DNA from: Microbacterium sp. MYb45
Lineage (GTDB): Bacteria > Actinomycetota > Actinomycetes > Actinomycetales > Microbacteriaceae
Reading direction: 5' to 3'
Length of the DNA stretch: 64,000 bases
Assembly (NCBI RefSeq): GCF_002979655.1
Contig: NZ_PCPG01000010.1
Coordinates: forward strand, 1-64,000
Shown piece by piece: positions 27,249 through 36,650 of the stretch. The stretch's first letter is position 1; each line of letters begins with the position of its first letter. A program made the translations under genes and the position numbers. The notes under the pieces are model-generated. The model ran no database searches, had not been told where the DNA came from, and saw nothing but the letters and a program-made list of their open reading frames with translations.

Positions 27249-28544
27249 TCATTTCTCTGCGCCGGCGGCTTTCCGCTCGAGCAGCGACCGTTCGCGATCG
27301 TTGCCCGCGAGGCCGGCGGCGACGGCGAACTCGCTGCGCGCCTCTTCCTCGCGGCCGAGCCGGCGCAGCAGCTCGCCCCTGGTCGCGGGCAGCAGGTGGT
27401 ACCCGCGCAGCGCTCCCGCGCTCGAGAGCTGATCGATGATGCGCAACGCGGATGCCGGGCCGGTCGCCATCGCGACAGCCGCGGCACGGTTGAGTTCCAC
27501 CACCGGCGAGGGGGCGATCCGTCCGAGCGCCTCGTAGAGGAGCACGATGCGGTCCCAGTCGGTGTCGTCGACGGATGCCGCCACGGCATGACACTCGGCG
27601 ATCGCGGCCTGCAGGCAGTAGGCACCGCGACCGCGACCGAGCGCGTCGGCCGTCGCCAGCGCCGATCGACCACGGGTGATGCGCCCGCGATCCCACCGCC
27701 CACGGTCTTGATCGGCGAGCAGCACGGGATCGCCGTTCCGGTCCACGCGCGCGGCGAACCGGGCCGCGGTGAGCTCCATCAGCGCCAGCAGGCCGTGCAC
27801 CTCGGGCTCGCGCGGCATCAGCGCCGCGAGCACCCGGCCCAGACGGATGGCCTCGTCGCTCAGCTCGGGCCGCATCCATTCCGGGCCGCTGCTCGCCGCA
27901 TGCGCCTCGTTGAAGATCAGGTACAGCACGCCGAGGATGGCGCCCAGACGCGCGGCGTGCTCCTCGCGCGGCGGCACCTCGAACGGCGCGTTCGCCGCCG
28001 CGAGGGTCTTCTTCGCCCGCACGATGCGCTGCTGCACGGTCGCCGTCGGTACGAGGAAGGCACGGGCGATCTCCTCGCTCGACAGGCCGCCGACCACCCG
28101 CAGCGTCAGGGCGACCTGCGCCTCCTTCGACAGCACCGGATGGCAGGCGATGAAGATCAGGCGCAGCACGTCGTCGTCGACGGCATCCGGGTCCCACAGC
28201 ACGTCCGGAGACTCGGCCTGATCCCGCTCCAGGTCGCGGGCGAGAGCGGCGACCCGGGCATCCAGGCGCTCCGCGCGGCGCCATCCGTCGATCGCCTTGC
28301 GCTTCGCCACCGCCGTGAGCCAGGCCCCCGCGTTGCGCGGCACCCCCTCGACCGGCCACTGCCGGAGCGCATCGACCAGCGCCTCCTGGGCGAGGTCCTC
28401 CGCGAGCCCGAAATCGCCGACCATGCGGGTGAGCGCCCCCACGATGCGCGCGGACTCGATGCGCCATACCGCGGCGACCGCGCGCTCCGCCGACCCGTCA
28501 TCGGGGGCGGAGCGCGCGGCCTCGTCGTTCGCGGATCCGTCCAT
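27249..28544 (-). CDS. ECF sigma factor with long C-terminal domain, ECF42-like
   Basis: 431 aa, far longer than the usual 180-200 aa of ECF sigma factors. Region 2 spans about residues 25-95 (RIVGALTRMVGDFGLAEDLAQEALVDAL) and region 4 about 140-190 (ALTLRVVGGLSSEEIARAFLVPTATVQQRIVRAKK). The remaining 240 residues are the DUF6596/TPR-like extension of ECF42 sigma factors, known from the literature to have no anti-sigma factor and to be linked to DGPF proteins. Exactly such a gene precedes it and overlaps the start by one base (TGATG). The start ATG at 28544 was chosen from this overlap. Target genes unknown, probably including the DGPF gene. Confidence 0.9.
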   Translation of the reverse strand: MDGSANDEAARSAPDDGSAERAVAAVWRIESARIVGALTRMVGDFGLAEDLAQEALVDALRQWPVEGVPRNAGAWLTAVAKRKAIDGWRRAERLDARVAALARDLERDQAESPDVLWDPDAVDDDVLRLIFIACHPVLSKEAQVALTLRVVGGLSSEEIARAFLVPTATVQQRIVRAKKTLAAANAPFEVPPREEHAARLGAILGVLYLIFNEAHAASSGPEWMRPELSDEAIRLGRVLAALMPREPEVHGLLALMELTAARFAARVDRNGDPVLLADQDRGRWDRGRITRGRSALATADALGRGRGAYCLQAAIAECHAVAASVDDTDWDRIVLLYEALGRIAPSPVVELNRAAAVAMATGPASALRIIDQLSSAGALRGYHLLPATRGELLRRLGREEEARSEFAVAAGLAGNDRERSLLERKAAGAEK

Positions 28545-28969
28545 CACTGCTGTGCGCGCTGGGCCTGCTCCTCGCGCCAGCCGGCTTCCTTCTCGATCCA
28601 CTCGTTGTCGGCCGGGAAGTCCTCGACGCCGGTGACCCGGCGCACTTCGAGGAACGATCCGGCACCGAGGGGTGCACGGCTCGCCCATTCGGCAGCTTCC
28701 TCGCGCGACGAGACCTCGAGGATCCAGAAGCCGTTGAACAGCTCCTTGGTCTCTCCGTAGGGGCCGTCGGTGATGAGCGGCTTCTCGGCGCTGAAGTCGA
28801 CGACGAAACCCTCGGCGGCATCGGTCAGGCCCTCGCCCGCGACCAGCACGCCGGCCTTCATCATCGACTCGTTGTACTTGCCCATGGCCTCGATGACCTG
28901 CTCGAAGGGCATCTCCTTGTATGCCTCGACGGCGGTGTCGTCTGCGCGCATGATGAGCATGAACTTCAT
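28544..28969 (-). CDS. DGPF/YCII-domain protein linked to the ECF42-like sigma factor
   Basis: 141 aa. Single YCII-related domain starting KFMLIMRADDTAVEAYKEMPFEQVIEAMGKYNESMMKAGVLVAGEGL and containing the DGPYGETKELFNGFWILEV motif (variant of the DGPF motif). The function of DGPF proteins is unknown; they are often in the regulon of ECF42 sigma factors. The ATG at 28969 has an ideal AAGGAG SD, while the longer frame upstream has none. It overlaps the sigma factor start by one base, so translation is coupled. Confidence 0.88.
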   Translation of the reverse strand: MKFMLIMRADDTAVEAYKEMPFEQVIEAMGKYNESMMKAGVLVAGEGLTDAAEGFVVDFSAEKPLITDGPYGETKELFNGFWILEVSSREEAAEWASRAPLGAGSFLEVRRVTGVEDFPADNEWIEKEAGWREEQAQRAQQ

Positions 28970-29131
28970 GATGTTCTCCTTGTTCGAAGGGCCGTCTCTC
29001 GACCCTCTCATTCCAGACGTCGAACGGGAATGCCGCGGATCGACATCGGCGACGGAAATCTTCGAGATTTCTTTCACGGTCGCGAGGAGCCCCTCGTCAC
29101 GCCGACTCCGGCGCCGAGGAGAGCGGGGGTG

Positions 29132-30517
29132 TCAGCGACGCGGTGGCGCGGAAGCGACCGCAGCGATCACGGCGGTGAGGGCATCGAGCGAGCGCTCCGG
29201 GCTCCACGCCGCAGCGACCGTCGGGGCCTCGGCGCTCAGCGCCGCGAGCCGATCGGGTTCGGTCAACAGGGAACGGATCGCGTCGCCCAGCGCGTCGACG
29301 TCTCCGCTCGGCACCAGGGCACCGCCGCCCTGCTGCAGCACGTCGCGGATGCCGTAGCGCACGTCGTACGAGATCACGGGAGTGCCGTGCAGCAGCGCTT
29401 CGACCACGCCGAGGGGCTGCCCCTCGAAGGCCGTGGAGGTGACCAGGATCGACGCCCGGTCGAGAACCGTCGCGGGTGAGTCCGTGTATCCGGCGAGCAC
29501 GACGCGGTCTCCGGCGTCGAGCTCCTCGATCAGAGCGTGCAGGCGCTCCTGCTCCGGGCCGCCGCCCCAGATCTCCATCCGGGCACCGGGCACGTCGGCC
29601 GCAAGGAAGGCGCGGATCGCGTGATCGATGCGCTTTCCCGGTGCGAGGCGGCCCAGCACCACGACGAGGCCGTCTTCGCGCAGGTCGTCCCGACCCTCGA
29701 CGGGAGCGATCGGATTGGGCACGACCGCGTGCAGAGCCGAATCCCCGAACCGGGCCACGACGTCGTCACGCTGCGTGGCGGTGGGCCAGATCACGGCGTC
29801 GAACCGGTCAGCAAGGCGGAACCACCGGGTCCAGAGCGTGTTCATGGTCGCGTCCGGCGTGTAGGGCGCCTCGACGTGCATGGTGTGAATGGTGTGGACG
29901 ATGCGCACCCGCGGATCCGACCAGTCCGCGATGAGCTCTCCGAGCTGGCGAGACTCACAGATCACGATGATCCTGCGATCACCGAAGGCCGCGGTCACGT
30001 GCTCGAGCCAAGCTCGATACAGCCCGCGGAAACCGTGCAGGGCGCCGACGACCTCGCCCGCCGCGTCGTACACGAGCACCGGTTCCTCGGTGAGGTGCCA
30101 GTCCGGGTTGCCCGGGATCACCGGGAGCGCCGCGAACGGTCGGCCCTCGGCATCCGTCAGCACGCGGTACTCGACGTCGGGATCGGGGGTCACCGCGGCG
30201 TCGGCGGCAGCGCGCAGCCAACCTGCCGCTCCGCCATCCGGCGCGACGGCTTCATCGAAGAGGTTGCGCATCCGCGACGGGTCGGTGAGCGCCCCCTGTT
30301 CCGCGAACGTCCTGCGGTGGGCAGCGTGATCGGCCGCGGTTCCCGGGTCGAACGTCAGGAGCTGCGGGCCGGCCCCCTCGGCGACGCCGGCACCGGCCAG
30401 CTGCCGGGCGCGCGCGAGCGTCGCGATCGTGTACCCGCCGTCCAGACCCGGGATCAACCGGCTGGACAGCACCAGGTACTCGGCGTCGGGCAGAGCCGGC
30501 GCCGCATCAGGGAGCAT
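29132..30517 (-). CDS. Family 4-type glycosyltransferase
   Basis: 461 aa. GT-B fold with the C-terminal nucleotide-sugar domain visible: VVLGRLAPGKRIDHAIRAF, ARMEIWGGGPEQERLHALIEELDAGDRVVLAGYTD and TSTAFEGQPLGVVEALLHGTPVISYD with the E-x7-E pattern of retaining GT4 enzymes. The N-terminal part resembles poly(glycerol- or ribitol-phosphate) glucosyltransferases such as TagE or TarM, so wall teichoic acid decoration is a possibility. No TM helix is seen. The ATG at 30517 has an AGGGAG SD; an in-frame GTG 18 bases upstream would overlap the guaA stop. Right behind guaA on the same strand. Confidence 0.82.
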   Translation of the reverse strand: MLPDAAPALPDAEYLVLSSRLIPGLDGGYTIATLARARQLAGAGVAEGAGPQLLTFDPGTAADHAAHRRTFAEQGALTDPSRMRNLFDEAVAPDGGAAGWLRAAADAAVTPDPDVEYRVLTDAEGRPFAALPVIPGNPDWHLTEEPVLVYDAAGEVVGALHGFRGLYRAWLEHVTAAFGDRRIIVICESRQLGELIADWSDPRVRIVHTIHTMHVEAPYTPDATMNTLWTRWFRLADRFDAVIWPTATQRDDVVARFGDSALHAVVPNPIAPVEGRDDLREDGLVVVLGRLAPGKRIDHAIRAFLAADVPGARMEIWGGGPEQERLHALIEELDAGDRVVLAGYTDSPATVLDRASILVTSTAFEGQPLGVVEALLHGTPVISYDVRYGIRDVLQQGGGALVPSGDVDALGDAIRSLLTEPDRLAALSAEAPTVAAAWSPERSLDALTAVIAAVASAPPRR

Positions 30518-30525
30518 GGCGCTCC

Positions 30526-32112
30526 CTACTCCCACTCGATCGTCCCCGGCGGCTTCGACGTGACGTCGAGCACGACGCGGTTGACGTCACGGACGCCGTT
30601 CGTGATGCGGTTCGAGATCTTCGACAGCACGTCGTACGGCAGACGCGTCCAGTCCGCCGTCATGGCGTCTTCGCTCGACACGGGGCGCAGCACGATCGGG
30701 TGACCGTAGGTGCGGCCGTCGCCCTGCACGCCCACCGAGCGCACGTCGGCCAGCAGCACGACGGGGCACTGCCAGATCTCCTGGTCGAGACCCGCCTTCG
30801 TCAGCTCTTCACGGGCGATGGCGTCGGCCTCACGCAGAATCTCGAGACGGTCAGCGGTGACCTCACCGATGATCCGGATGCCGAGACCGGGCCCCGGAAA
30901 CGGCTGACGTCCGACGATGGCCTCGGGGATGCCGAGCTCGCGACCGATCGCGCGCACCTCGTCCTTGAACAGGGCGCGCAGCGGCTCGATCAGCTCGAAG
31001 TCGAGGTCGTCGGGAAGGCCGCCCACATTGTGGTGCGACTTGATGTTCGCGGTGCCCGCACCGCCGCCGGACTCGACGACGTCGGGGTAGAGCGTGCCCT
31101 GCACGAGGAACTTCACCGGAGCGCCGCCCGAAGCCTTCGCCTCGGCGACGAGGTCGAGCTGCACCTTCTCGAACGCGCGGATGAACTCGCGGCCGATGAT
31201 CTTGCGCTTCTCCTCCGGGTCGGTCACTCCCTCGAGGTGGCCGAGGAAGGTCTCTGCCGCGTCGACGGTGATGAGACGCACGCCGGTGGATTCGACGTAG
31301 TCGTTCTCGACCTGCTCGCGCTCGCCCTTGCGGAGGAGGCCGTGGTCGACGAAGACGGCGGTCAGCTGGTCACCGATCGCCTTGTGCACGAGAGCCGTGG
31401 AGACCGCGGAATCGACCCCACCCGAGAGAGCGGAGATGACGCGGGCGTCACCGACCTGCTCGCGGATGCGCTCGATCTGCTCCGCGATCACGTTGCCGCT
31501 GTTCCAGTCGGAGGCGAGACCGGCACCCTTGTGCAGGAAGTTCTCGATCACGCGCTGGCCGTGGTCGGAGTGCTTGACCTCCGGGTGCCACTGCACGCCG
31601 TAGAACCCGCGCTCCTCGTTCGCGAACGCCGCGACCTTCGTGGCCTCGGTCGTGGCGAGCACGTCGAAGCCCTCCGGCGCCGTGGCGACCTGGTCACCGT
31701 GACTCATCCACACGTTCTGCTCCGCCGGCTGACCGCCGAGCAGCGTGCCGCCGTCGCCGGAGATCGCGGCATCCGTCGCGCCGTACTCGCGCAGTCCGGT
31801 GTGCGCGACCTCGCCGCCGAGCGTCTGAGCCATGTACTGGAAGCCGTAGCAGATGCCGAGCGTCGGGACGCCGAGGTCGAAGACCGCCGGGTCGAGCTTC
31901 GGCGCGCCCTCTTCGTACACGGACGAGGGCCCGCCGGAGAGGATGATCGCGACGGGGTTCTTGGCGGCGATCTCCTCGGCCGTGGCGGTGTGCGGCACGA
32001 TCTCGCTGTACACACCCGCTTCGCGGACTCGACGGGCGATCAGCTGCGCGTACTGCGCGCCGAAGTCGACGACGAGCGCAGGACGCTGCTGGGTCTCGGA
32101 CTGTTCGGTCAA
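30526..32112 (-). CDS. guaA: GMP synthase (glutamine-hydrolysing)
   Basis: 528 aa. Converts XMP to GMP with ATP and glutamine. The N-terminal class I amidotransferase domain has [11 protein letters not shown] with the catalytic Cys and a [14 protein letters not shown] His/Glu pair. The ATP pyrophosphatase domain has the P-loop [13 protein letters not shown] near residue 233, and the C-terminal dimerisation domain ends GTIEWE. The start is a rare TTG which overlaps the DUF3817 stop by four bases (TTGA) with AAGG upstream; no alternative start lies nearby. Complements guaB and guaB3 elsewhere in the window. Confidence 0.97.
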   Translation of the reverse strand: MTEQSETQQRPALVVDFGAQYAQLIARRVREAGVYSEIVPHTATAEEIAAKNPVAIILSGGPSSVYEEGAPKLDPAVFDLGVPTLGICYGFQYMAQTLGGEVAHTGLREYGATDAAISGDGGTLLGGQPAEQNVWMSHGDQVATAPEGFDVLATTEATKVAAFANEERGFYGVQWHPEVKHSDHGQRVIENFLHKGAGLASDWNSGNVIAEQIERIREQVGDARVISALSGGVDSAVSTALVHKAIGDQLTAVFVDHGLLRKGEREQVENDYVESTGVRLITVDAAETFLGHLEGVTDPEEKRKIIGREFIRAFEKVQLDLVAEAKASGGAPVKFLVQGTLYPDVVESGGGAGTANIKSHHNVGGLPDDLDFELIEPLRALFKDEVRAIGRELGIPEAIVGRQPFPGPGLGIRIIGEVTADRLEILREADAIAREELTKAGLDQEIWQCPVVLLADVRSVGVQGDGRTYGHPIVLRPVSSEDAMTADWTRLPYDVLSKISNRITNGVRDVNRVVLDVTSKPPGTIEWE

Positions 32113-32621
32113 CGGACACCTTCCGGGGCGGGGGTGGAGGCCTCGGCGGCCTCTCGGGTGGCGAGATAGGTCTTGACCTCACGGGCGACGACCGCCTCCA
32201 TGAAGAACGACAGCAGCGGGATGACACCGCCGAGCGCGAGGAGGATGAAGCGCGGGAAGCGCCAGCGCATCAGGCCCCACATGCGGAAGCACGCGAAGAG
32301 GTACACGACGTAGAACCAGCCGTGCGCCACCAGGATGAACAGCGAGAGGTTGAACCCGTCGCCCAGCGAGGTCATCTCGCAGGAGTTGGTCATCGGGGCG
32401 AACAGCGACCACCACTGGCAGTCGGGTCCGGCGAGCACGCCGGCGAACCAGAGCGGTCCTCCGGAGCCTCCCAGGAAGAGCTCGAGGTGGATCGGCGTGT
32501 ACTTCAGCACCATCTCGGTCAGCAGCAGGAGCAGCATGACTCCTGTGATGATCGACGCGATCTGGTAGAACTTCAGCGCACCGCGGATCGCCGGAAAGCT
32601 GGCGACTTTCGGTTCGGGCAT
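32109..32621 (-). CDS. DUF3817 integral membrane protein
   Basis: 170 aa with three to four hydrophobic segments: [20 protein letters not shown] (about 22-41), [22 protein letters not shown] and [19 protein letters not shown]. The [10 protein letters not shown] stretch is the usual DUF3817 core. It carries a lengthened periplasmic loop with [17 protein letters not shown]. Family function is unknown. It precedes guaA with a 4-base overlap, so it is translated with guaA. This pairing is common in actinobacteria. Confidence 0.88.
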   Translation of the reverse strand: MPEPKVASFPAIRGALKFYQIASIITGVMLLLLLTEMVLKYTPIHLELFLGGSGGPLWFAGVLAGPDCQWWSLFAPMTNSCEMTSLGDGFNLSLFILVAHGWFYVVYLFACFRMWGLMRWRFPRFILLALGGVIPLLSFFMEAVVAREVKTYLATREAAEASTPAPEGVR

Positions 32622-32671
32622 GCGTCCAGTCTAGCCGCCGGGATCCGCCGCTCGATCCCCCGCGATCGCCC

Positions 32672-33649
32672 TCACGGCGCCGGGGGCCGCGCGATCAGGA
32701 GCTCGGCGTCACCGCTGACCTCGATCCCGCCGGCGGCGGCCGGGATGAGGACCGTGGCACCGGTCGGCAGCGCTTCGCCGTCGAGGTCGGCGGTGCCGTC
32801 GGCGATGATCATGATCGCGAACCCGGGTTCGATCACCGACGCTCCGCGCACCGGACGCCGCTCGAGTCGGAAATACCGATCCGCCGCGCGAGGGAAGACC
32901 GAACCCGACAGAGGCGCGGCACGCACGAGGGCGGCGAGCTCCGCCGGGCTTCGCGCGGCGGTCGTGACGGCGGTGAGTGCGAGGTCGAAGCCCAGCCCCA
33001 GGTGCCCCTCGCCGGGCCCGTCGATGGCGAAGCCCTCCCACTCCAGCAGGATCGACAGGTCCTCCGGCTGCTGCAGTTCGAGCAGCAGCACGCCGGCACC
33101 GATCGCATGGAGCTCGCCCGGTGGCACCCAGACGACGTCGCCGGGGCGGACCTCGACCTCGTGCAGCAGGCCGAGGAGCGCCGTCACATCCTGGCGCGAG
33201 ACCAGGTCGGCGAGCGCTTCGACGCTCGTCTCCTCGCGCAGCCCGACGTGCACGACTCCTCCCTCGAGGATGTACCAGGCCTCCGCCTTGCCGTGCGTGC
33301 GGCCGAGATGCGAGGCGGCGAAGTCGTCGTGCGGGTGCGCGTGCACGGGCAGCCGCTGCCCCGCGTCGAGGAGCTTCACCAGCAGACGCGTATCGGATCC
33401 CCACCGCTCGGCATGCACGGGACCGAGCCACGACACGGGATCCTCGGCGATCGCGTCGCGCAGCATCCGCCCGTCCGGAAGCGTCGTCAGCCCGAGCACC
33501 TGCTCGCCGCGGATCGTCGTGGTCGATCCGACCCAGTCCTCCGGTTCGCGGGGTGCGGACTCGCGTTCCCCGCGGAAAGCGGCGATGCGGGCACCGCCGC
33601 GGTAGAAGCGTTCGGCCGGACGGTTCGACGCGAGCCGGATCGGTTTCAC
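32672..33649 (-). CDS. Mannose-6-phosphate isomerase-like protein (class I)
   Basis: 325 aa cupin-fold, zinc-dependent sugar phosphate isomerase. Zinc-ligand motifs: LPVHAHPHDDFAASHLGRTHGKAEAWYILEGG (about residues 95-130) and VPPGELHAIGAGVLLLELQQPEDL in the middle. It begins with GTG overlapping the kinase stop by four bases (GTGA), last gene of the sugar operon. In this context it would interconvert an aldose phosphate and a ketose phosphate, feeding the ADP-dependent kinase. The exact sugar is not determined. Length is shorter than most full class I enzymes (about 390 aa) but similar to bacterial ManA variants. Confidence 0.8.
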   Translation of the reverse strand: MKPIRLASNRPAERFYRGGARIAAFRGERESAPREPEDWVGSTTTIRGEQVLGLTTLPDGRMLRDAIAEDPVSWLGPVHAERWGSDTRLLVKLLDAGQRLPVHAHPHDDFAASHLGRTHGKAEAWYILEGGVVHVGLREETSVEALADLVSRQDVTALLGLLHEVEVRPGDVVWVPPGELHAIGAGVLLLELQQPEDLSILLEWEGFAIDGPGEGHLGLGFDLALTAVTTAARSPAELAALVRAAPLSGSVFPRAADRYFRLERRPVRGASVIEPGFAIMIIADGTADLDGEALPTGATVLIPAAAGGIEVSGDAELLIARPPAP

Positions 33650-34854
33650 GGGTGCCCTCCGCCCTGGGCATGGGCGGCGAGGAACCCGCCCACGAAGGTG
33701 TCACCGAGGCCGATCGTGGTCGGGTGTTCGACCTCGAGGGCGAATGCCGGGACGCCGACGGCATCCGGCACGGCCGCCATGACGGCGGCGACGAGTGCCG
33801 TCCCGCCCGCATGTCGGGGCATGCGCGCCGTCTCGGCCGCCTGTGCCGCCGTGAATCCGTCACCGAGCCGATAGCGGGTGGCCGCCACGCGCACGGCACT
33901 CTCGAGCGCCGCACCGTGCCTGAAGGCCTCGGCGCCGATGGCGAGCGCCCAGTACCGCGTATGCACGACCAGCGCGGGGACGGGGATGATCCGGCGGATG
34001 TCTGCCAGGGCGCGGATGACATCCGCCGGATCGAGCAGGTCCACCGACCGCCCGACGTACTCCTGCAGTTCGTCCTCGTTCATGCCGTACACGTCGATGC
34101 CGGGGAGCAGCCGGATGCGTACCGTCTCCGCGAAGGCGCGCGTGTAGAAGCCGGCGTCCTCGTAGTAGACGAGAGCATCATCGGGCAGTCGGAGCATCGC
34201 TTCGTGGAGCTGCTCCAGGCGCTGCTCGAGCAGGGCATGGTCCTGCATGGTGTTGAAGCCGGAGACGAGGAGCACGGACGCGGTGGCCAGCGTCTCCCCC
34301 AGCTCGGCAGCGAGACGCATCTCACGGTTCGGCGGATCGTTGGCGAAGATCAGCCGATTGGGTCCCGGCGAGAAGACATCCCCGTCGTGCAGCCGTATGC
34401 GTGCGCCGGCCGGATACTGCACGATCAGGTGCGGATCCAGGGTGTCCTGCGTCGCCGAGCACACGAAGGACACCCCGGGAGGCAGCAGCCGACGCACGTT
34501 GTCGTCGATGCTCACCAGATGCTGGATGCTGGCGATCCCCAAGCTGTCCAGGACGAGCCCGGCCCGCACGCCGGTGCCGCCCAGGGTCACCGCGTACTCG
34601 AAGTGCGAGGAGAACGCCTCGATCACATCGGATGATGCGACGAAGCGCTCCGCGCCCGTACCGGCGTCGACGAGGGCGAGGACGGCGACCAGGAGCGATC
34701 GCTCGTCGACGATGGGCGCCGTCGAGGTCAGCTCCTGCCGCCGCACGCGGTGCACGGAGGCCAGCCGCTCGAGCACCACGGCATCCCACCGCAGCTCGTA
34801 GTCCACCGTTCCCCCGAGCCCGAGTACGAGCCGCCTGTCCTCGCCAGCGCTCAT
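33646..34854 (-). CDS. ADP-dependent phosphofructokinase/glucokinase family kinase
   Basis: 402 aa ribokinase-fold protein. The C-terminal NxTIGLGD-type motif (HPTTIGLGDTFVGGF) contains the catalytic Asp and the anion hole of the ADP-dependent kinases found in archaea and some bacteria. The N-terminal GGTVDYELRWD and the EDELQEYVG and VVHTRYWAL stretches agree with this family rather than ATP-dependent PfkB. Such kinases use ADP instead of ATP. Here it is fourth to fifth in the sugar operon, between a class II aldolase and a phosphomannose-isomerase-like gene. That fits phosphorylation of a ketose monophosphate. ADP use is inferred from family. Confidence 0.82.
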   Translation of the reverse strand: MSAGEDRRLVLGLGGTVDYELRWDAVVLERLASVHRVRRQELTSTAPIVDERSLLVAVLALVDAGTGAERFVASSDVIEAFSSHFEYAVTLGGTGVRAGLVLDSLGIASIQHLVSIDDNVRRLLPPGVSFVCSATQDTLDPHLIVQYPAGARIRLHDGDVFSPGPNRLIFANDPPNREMRLAAELGETLATASVLLVSGFNTMQDHALLEQRLEQLHEAMLRLPDDALVYYEDAGFYTRAFAETVRIRLLPGIDVYGMNEDELQEYVGRSVDLLDPADVIRALADIRRIIPVPALVVHTRYWALAIGAEAFRHGAALESAVRVAATRYRLGDGFTAAQAAETARMPRHAGGTALVAAVMAAVPDAVGVPAFALEVEHPTTIGLGDTFVGGFLAAHAQGGGHP

Positions 34855-34891
34855 CCGCCGATCGCCCTCCCCTTCGAGATCCGCCGTCCGG

Positions 34892-35755
34892 TCAGTACAG
34901 GTCGGCCTTGCCGTCGGCGCCGAACAGCTCGATCTTCTCAGCCGCCGTGGCCTTCAGCGCGGCAATCGGCTCGGGCTGGATCGCGTTCGGCTCACGCAGG
35001 CGCTCGTCGGTGCCGAGGATCTCACGCATGCGGTTGTGGTACGAGACCTTGATGTCGCTGGAGATGTTGATCTTGTTGATACCGAGCTCGACGGCGCGGC
35101 GCAGCTCGGAGTCGGGGTTCGCCGAGCCGCCGTGGAGCACGAGGGGGATGCCGACCGCGGCCTTGATCTCCTGCAGGAGGTCGTGGCGGAGCTCCGGGTT
35201 CTTCTCGGCCGGGTACAGCCCGTGCGAGGTGCCGATCGCGATGGCGAGGCTGTCGACGCCGGTCTCCGCGACGAAACGCACGGCGTCGGCCGGGTTCGTG
35301 TAGATGATCTCGGCGGCGCCCGACTCGCCGTAGCTGTCGTTGGCGCCGATCGTGCCGAGCTCGCCCTCGACCTGGATGCCGACCGCGTGGGCGGCATCGA
35401 CGACCTTCCGGGTGAGGGCGACGTTCTCGTCGAACGGCAGCAGGGAGGCGTCGATCATGACCGAGGTGAAGCCCGCCTTGATCGCGGTGATCATCTGCTC
35501 GTAGCTGCCACCGTGGTCCCAGTGGATGGCGACGGGGACGCTCGAACGGTGCGCACGGGAGTGCATCGCGGCGATCAGGTCGGTGGTGATGTGCGAGACC
35601 TCGTCGGGGTGGATCGCGATGATGACCGGGGCGGCCTTCTCCTCGCTGATGTCCATGACGCCGTTGAACATCGCCCAGTCGCTGATGTTGAACGCGGGGA
35701 TCGCGAAGTTGTTCGCATTGGCGACATCGAGGATGGATTTGCCGGTGTAGAGCAC
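34892..35755 (-). CDS. Class II ketose-bisphosphate aldolase
   Basis: 287 aa, the length of GatY/KbaY/FbaA-type zinc aldolases. Start is GTG at 35755 with SD AGGAG, giving VLYTGKSILDVANANNFAIPAFN. Active-site motifs: VAIHWDHGGSYEQ (zinc His), IGTSHGLYPAEKNPELR (second His and K+ site) and LVLHGGSANPDSELRRAVELGINKINISSD. It splits a ketose bisphosphate, probably fructose- or tagatose-1,6-bisphosphate, into dihydroxyacetone phosphate and glyceraldehyde-3-phosphate. It sits between the permease genes and the ADP-type kinase. The frame continues upstream but through the permease gene, so the long version is not real. Confidence 0.9.
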   Translation of the reverse strand: MLYTGKSILDVANANNFAIPAFNISDWAMFNGVMDISEEKAAPVIIAIHPDEVSHITTDLIAAMHSRAHRSSVPVAIHWDHGGSYEQMITAIKAGFTSVMIDASLLPFDENVALTRKVVDAAHAVGIQVEGELGTIGANDSYGESGAAEIIYTNPADAVRFVAETGVDSLAIAIGTSHGLYPAEKNPELRHDLLQEIKAAVGIPLVLHGGSANPDSELRRAVELGINKINISSDIKVSYHNRMREILGTDERLREPNAIQPEPIAALKATAAEKIELFGADGKADLY

Positions 35756-35802
35756 TTGTATCTCCTGTTTCGTGGTGGTCTGGGCCCCGGACGGGACGTC
35801 GT

Positions 35803-36648
35803 TCAGCTCTTCACGGACCCGGCCGTGAGGCCGCTGATGAAGTACCGCTGGAAGAAGAGGAAGAGGATGAGTACGGGGATCGACCCGAGCACGCTCATGG
35901 CCATGATCTGGTTCCACTCGTAGGAGTGCTGGCCCATGAGGAGCTGGATGCCGATCGGCACGGTGCGCATGTCGATCGTGCGCGTGAGCGTCAGCGCGAA
36001 CAGGTACTCGTTCCACGCGATCATGAACGTGTAGATGCCGACCGAGACGATGCCGGGCACGGAGATCGGCACCAGGATGCGCCAGAGGGCCGTCATGGAG
36101 CCGGCACCGTCGACCCGCACAGCCTCGTCGAGCTCTTTCGGCAGGGTGTTGAAGTAGCCGGTCATCATGATGATCGCGTAGGGCAGGGTGAACACCATGT
36201 AGGTGAGGATCAGCCCCGCGTAGGAGTTGTAGAGACCCAGCCCGACCATGAGCCCGAAGTACGGGATGAGCAGGGTGATGGGCGGCACGGCCTGCACGCT
36301 CACGATCACGACGTTGAGGATCCGCTTGCCCCGGAAGTCGAAGCGGCTGAACGCATAGGCGGCCTGGATCGCGACGATCAGCGTGAGCACCGTGACGGAG
36401 CCGGCCACGATGTAGCTGTTCAGGAAGAACCGCATCGTCTCGGCGTTCGTGAAGATCGCGATGTAGGCGTCGAACGAGAACGTGTCGGTCAGCAGCCGCG
36501 GCGGCAGTTCGAAGATCTGCGTGTTCGACTTGAACGAGCTGGACAGCATCCACAGCACGGGCCCCGCGGCGAAGACCGCACCGATGAGGAGTCCGATCAT
36601 GAGGCCGGTCTTGCCGACCCGACGCTGGTTCTGGGCGGTGAGAGCCAT
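35803..36648 (-). CDS. Sugar ABC transporter permease (MalG type)
   Basis: 281 aa with six hydrophobic helices. Contains the carbohydrate transporter EAA loop (KELDEAVRVDGAGSMTALWRILVPISVPGI) that docks on the ATPase. The shorter length and C-terminal QRYFISGLTAGSVKS are typical of MalG-type partners. It starts with ATG at 36648, 2 bases after the upstream permease stop. The ATPase (MsiK-like) is not in this cluster; actinobacterial sugar importers often share one encoded elsewhere. Confidence 0.93.
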   Translation of the reverse strand: MALTAQNQRRVGKTGLMIGLLIGAVFAAGPVLWMLSSSFKSNTQIFELPPRLLTDTFSFDAYIAIFTNAETMRFFLNSYIVAGSVTVLTLIVAIQAAYAFSRFDFRGKRILNVVIVSVQAVPPITLLIPYFGLMVGLGLYNSYAGLILTYMVFTLPYAIIMMTGYFNTLPKELDEAVRVDGAGSMTALWRILVPISVPGIVSVGIYTFMIAWNEYLFALTLTRTIDMRTVPIGIQLLMGQHSYEWNQIMAMSVLGSIPVLILFLFFQRYFISGLTAGSVKS

Positions 36649-36650
36649 GG

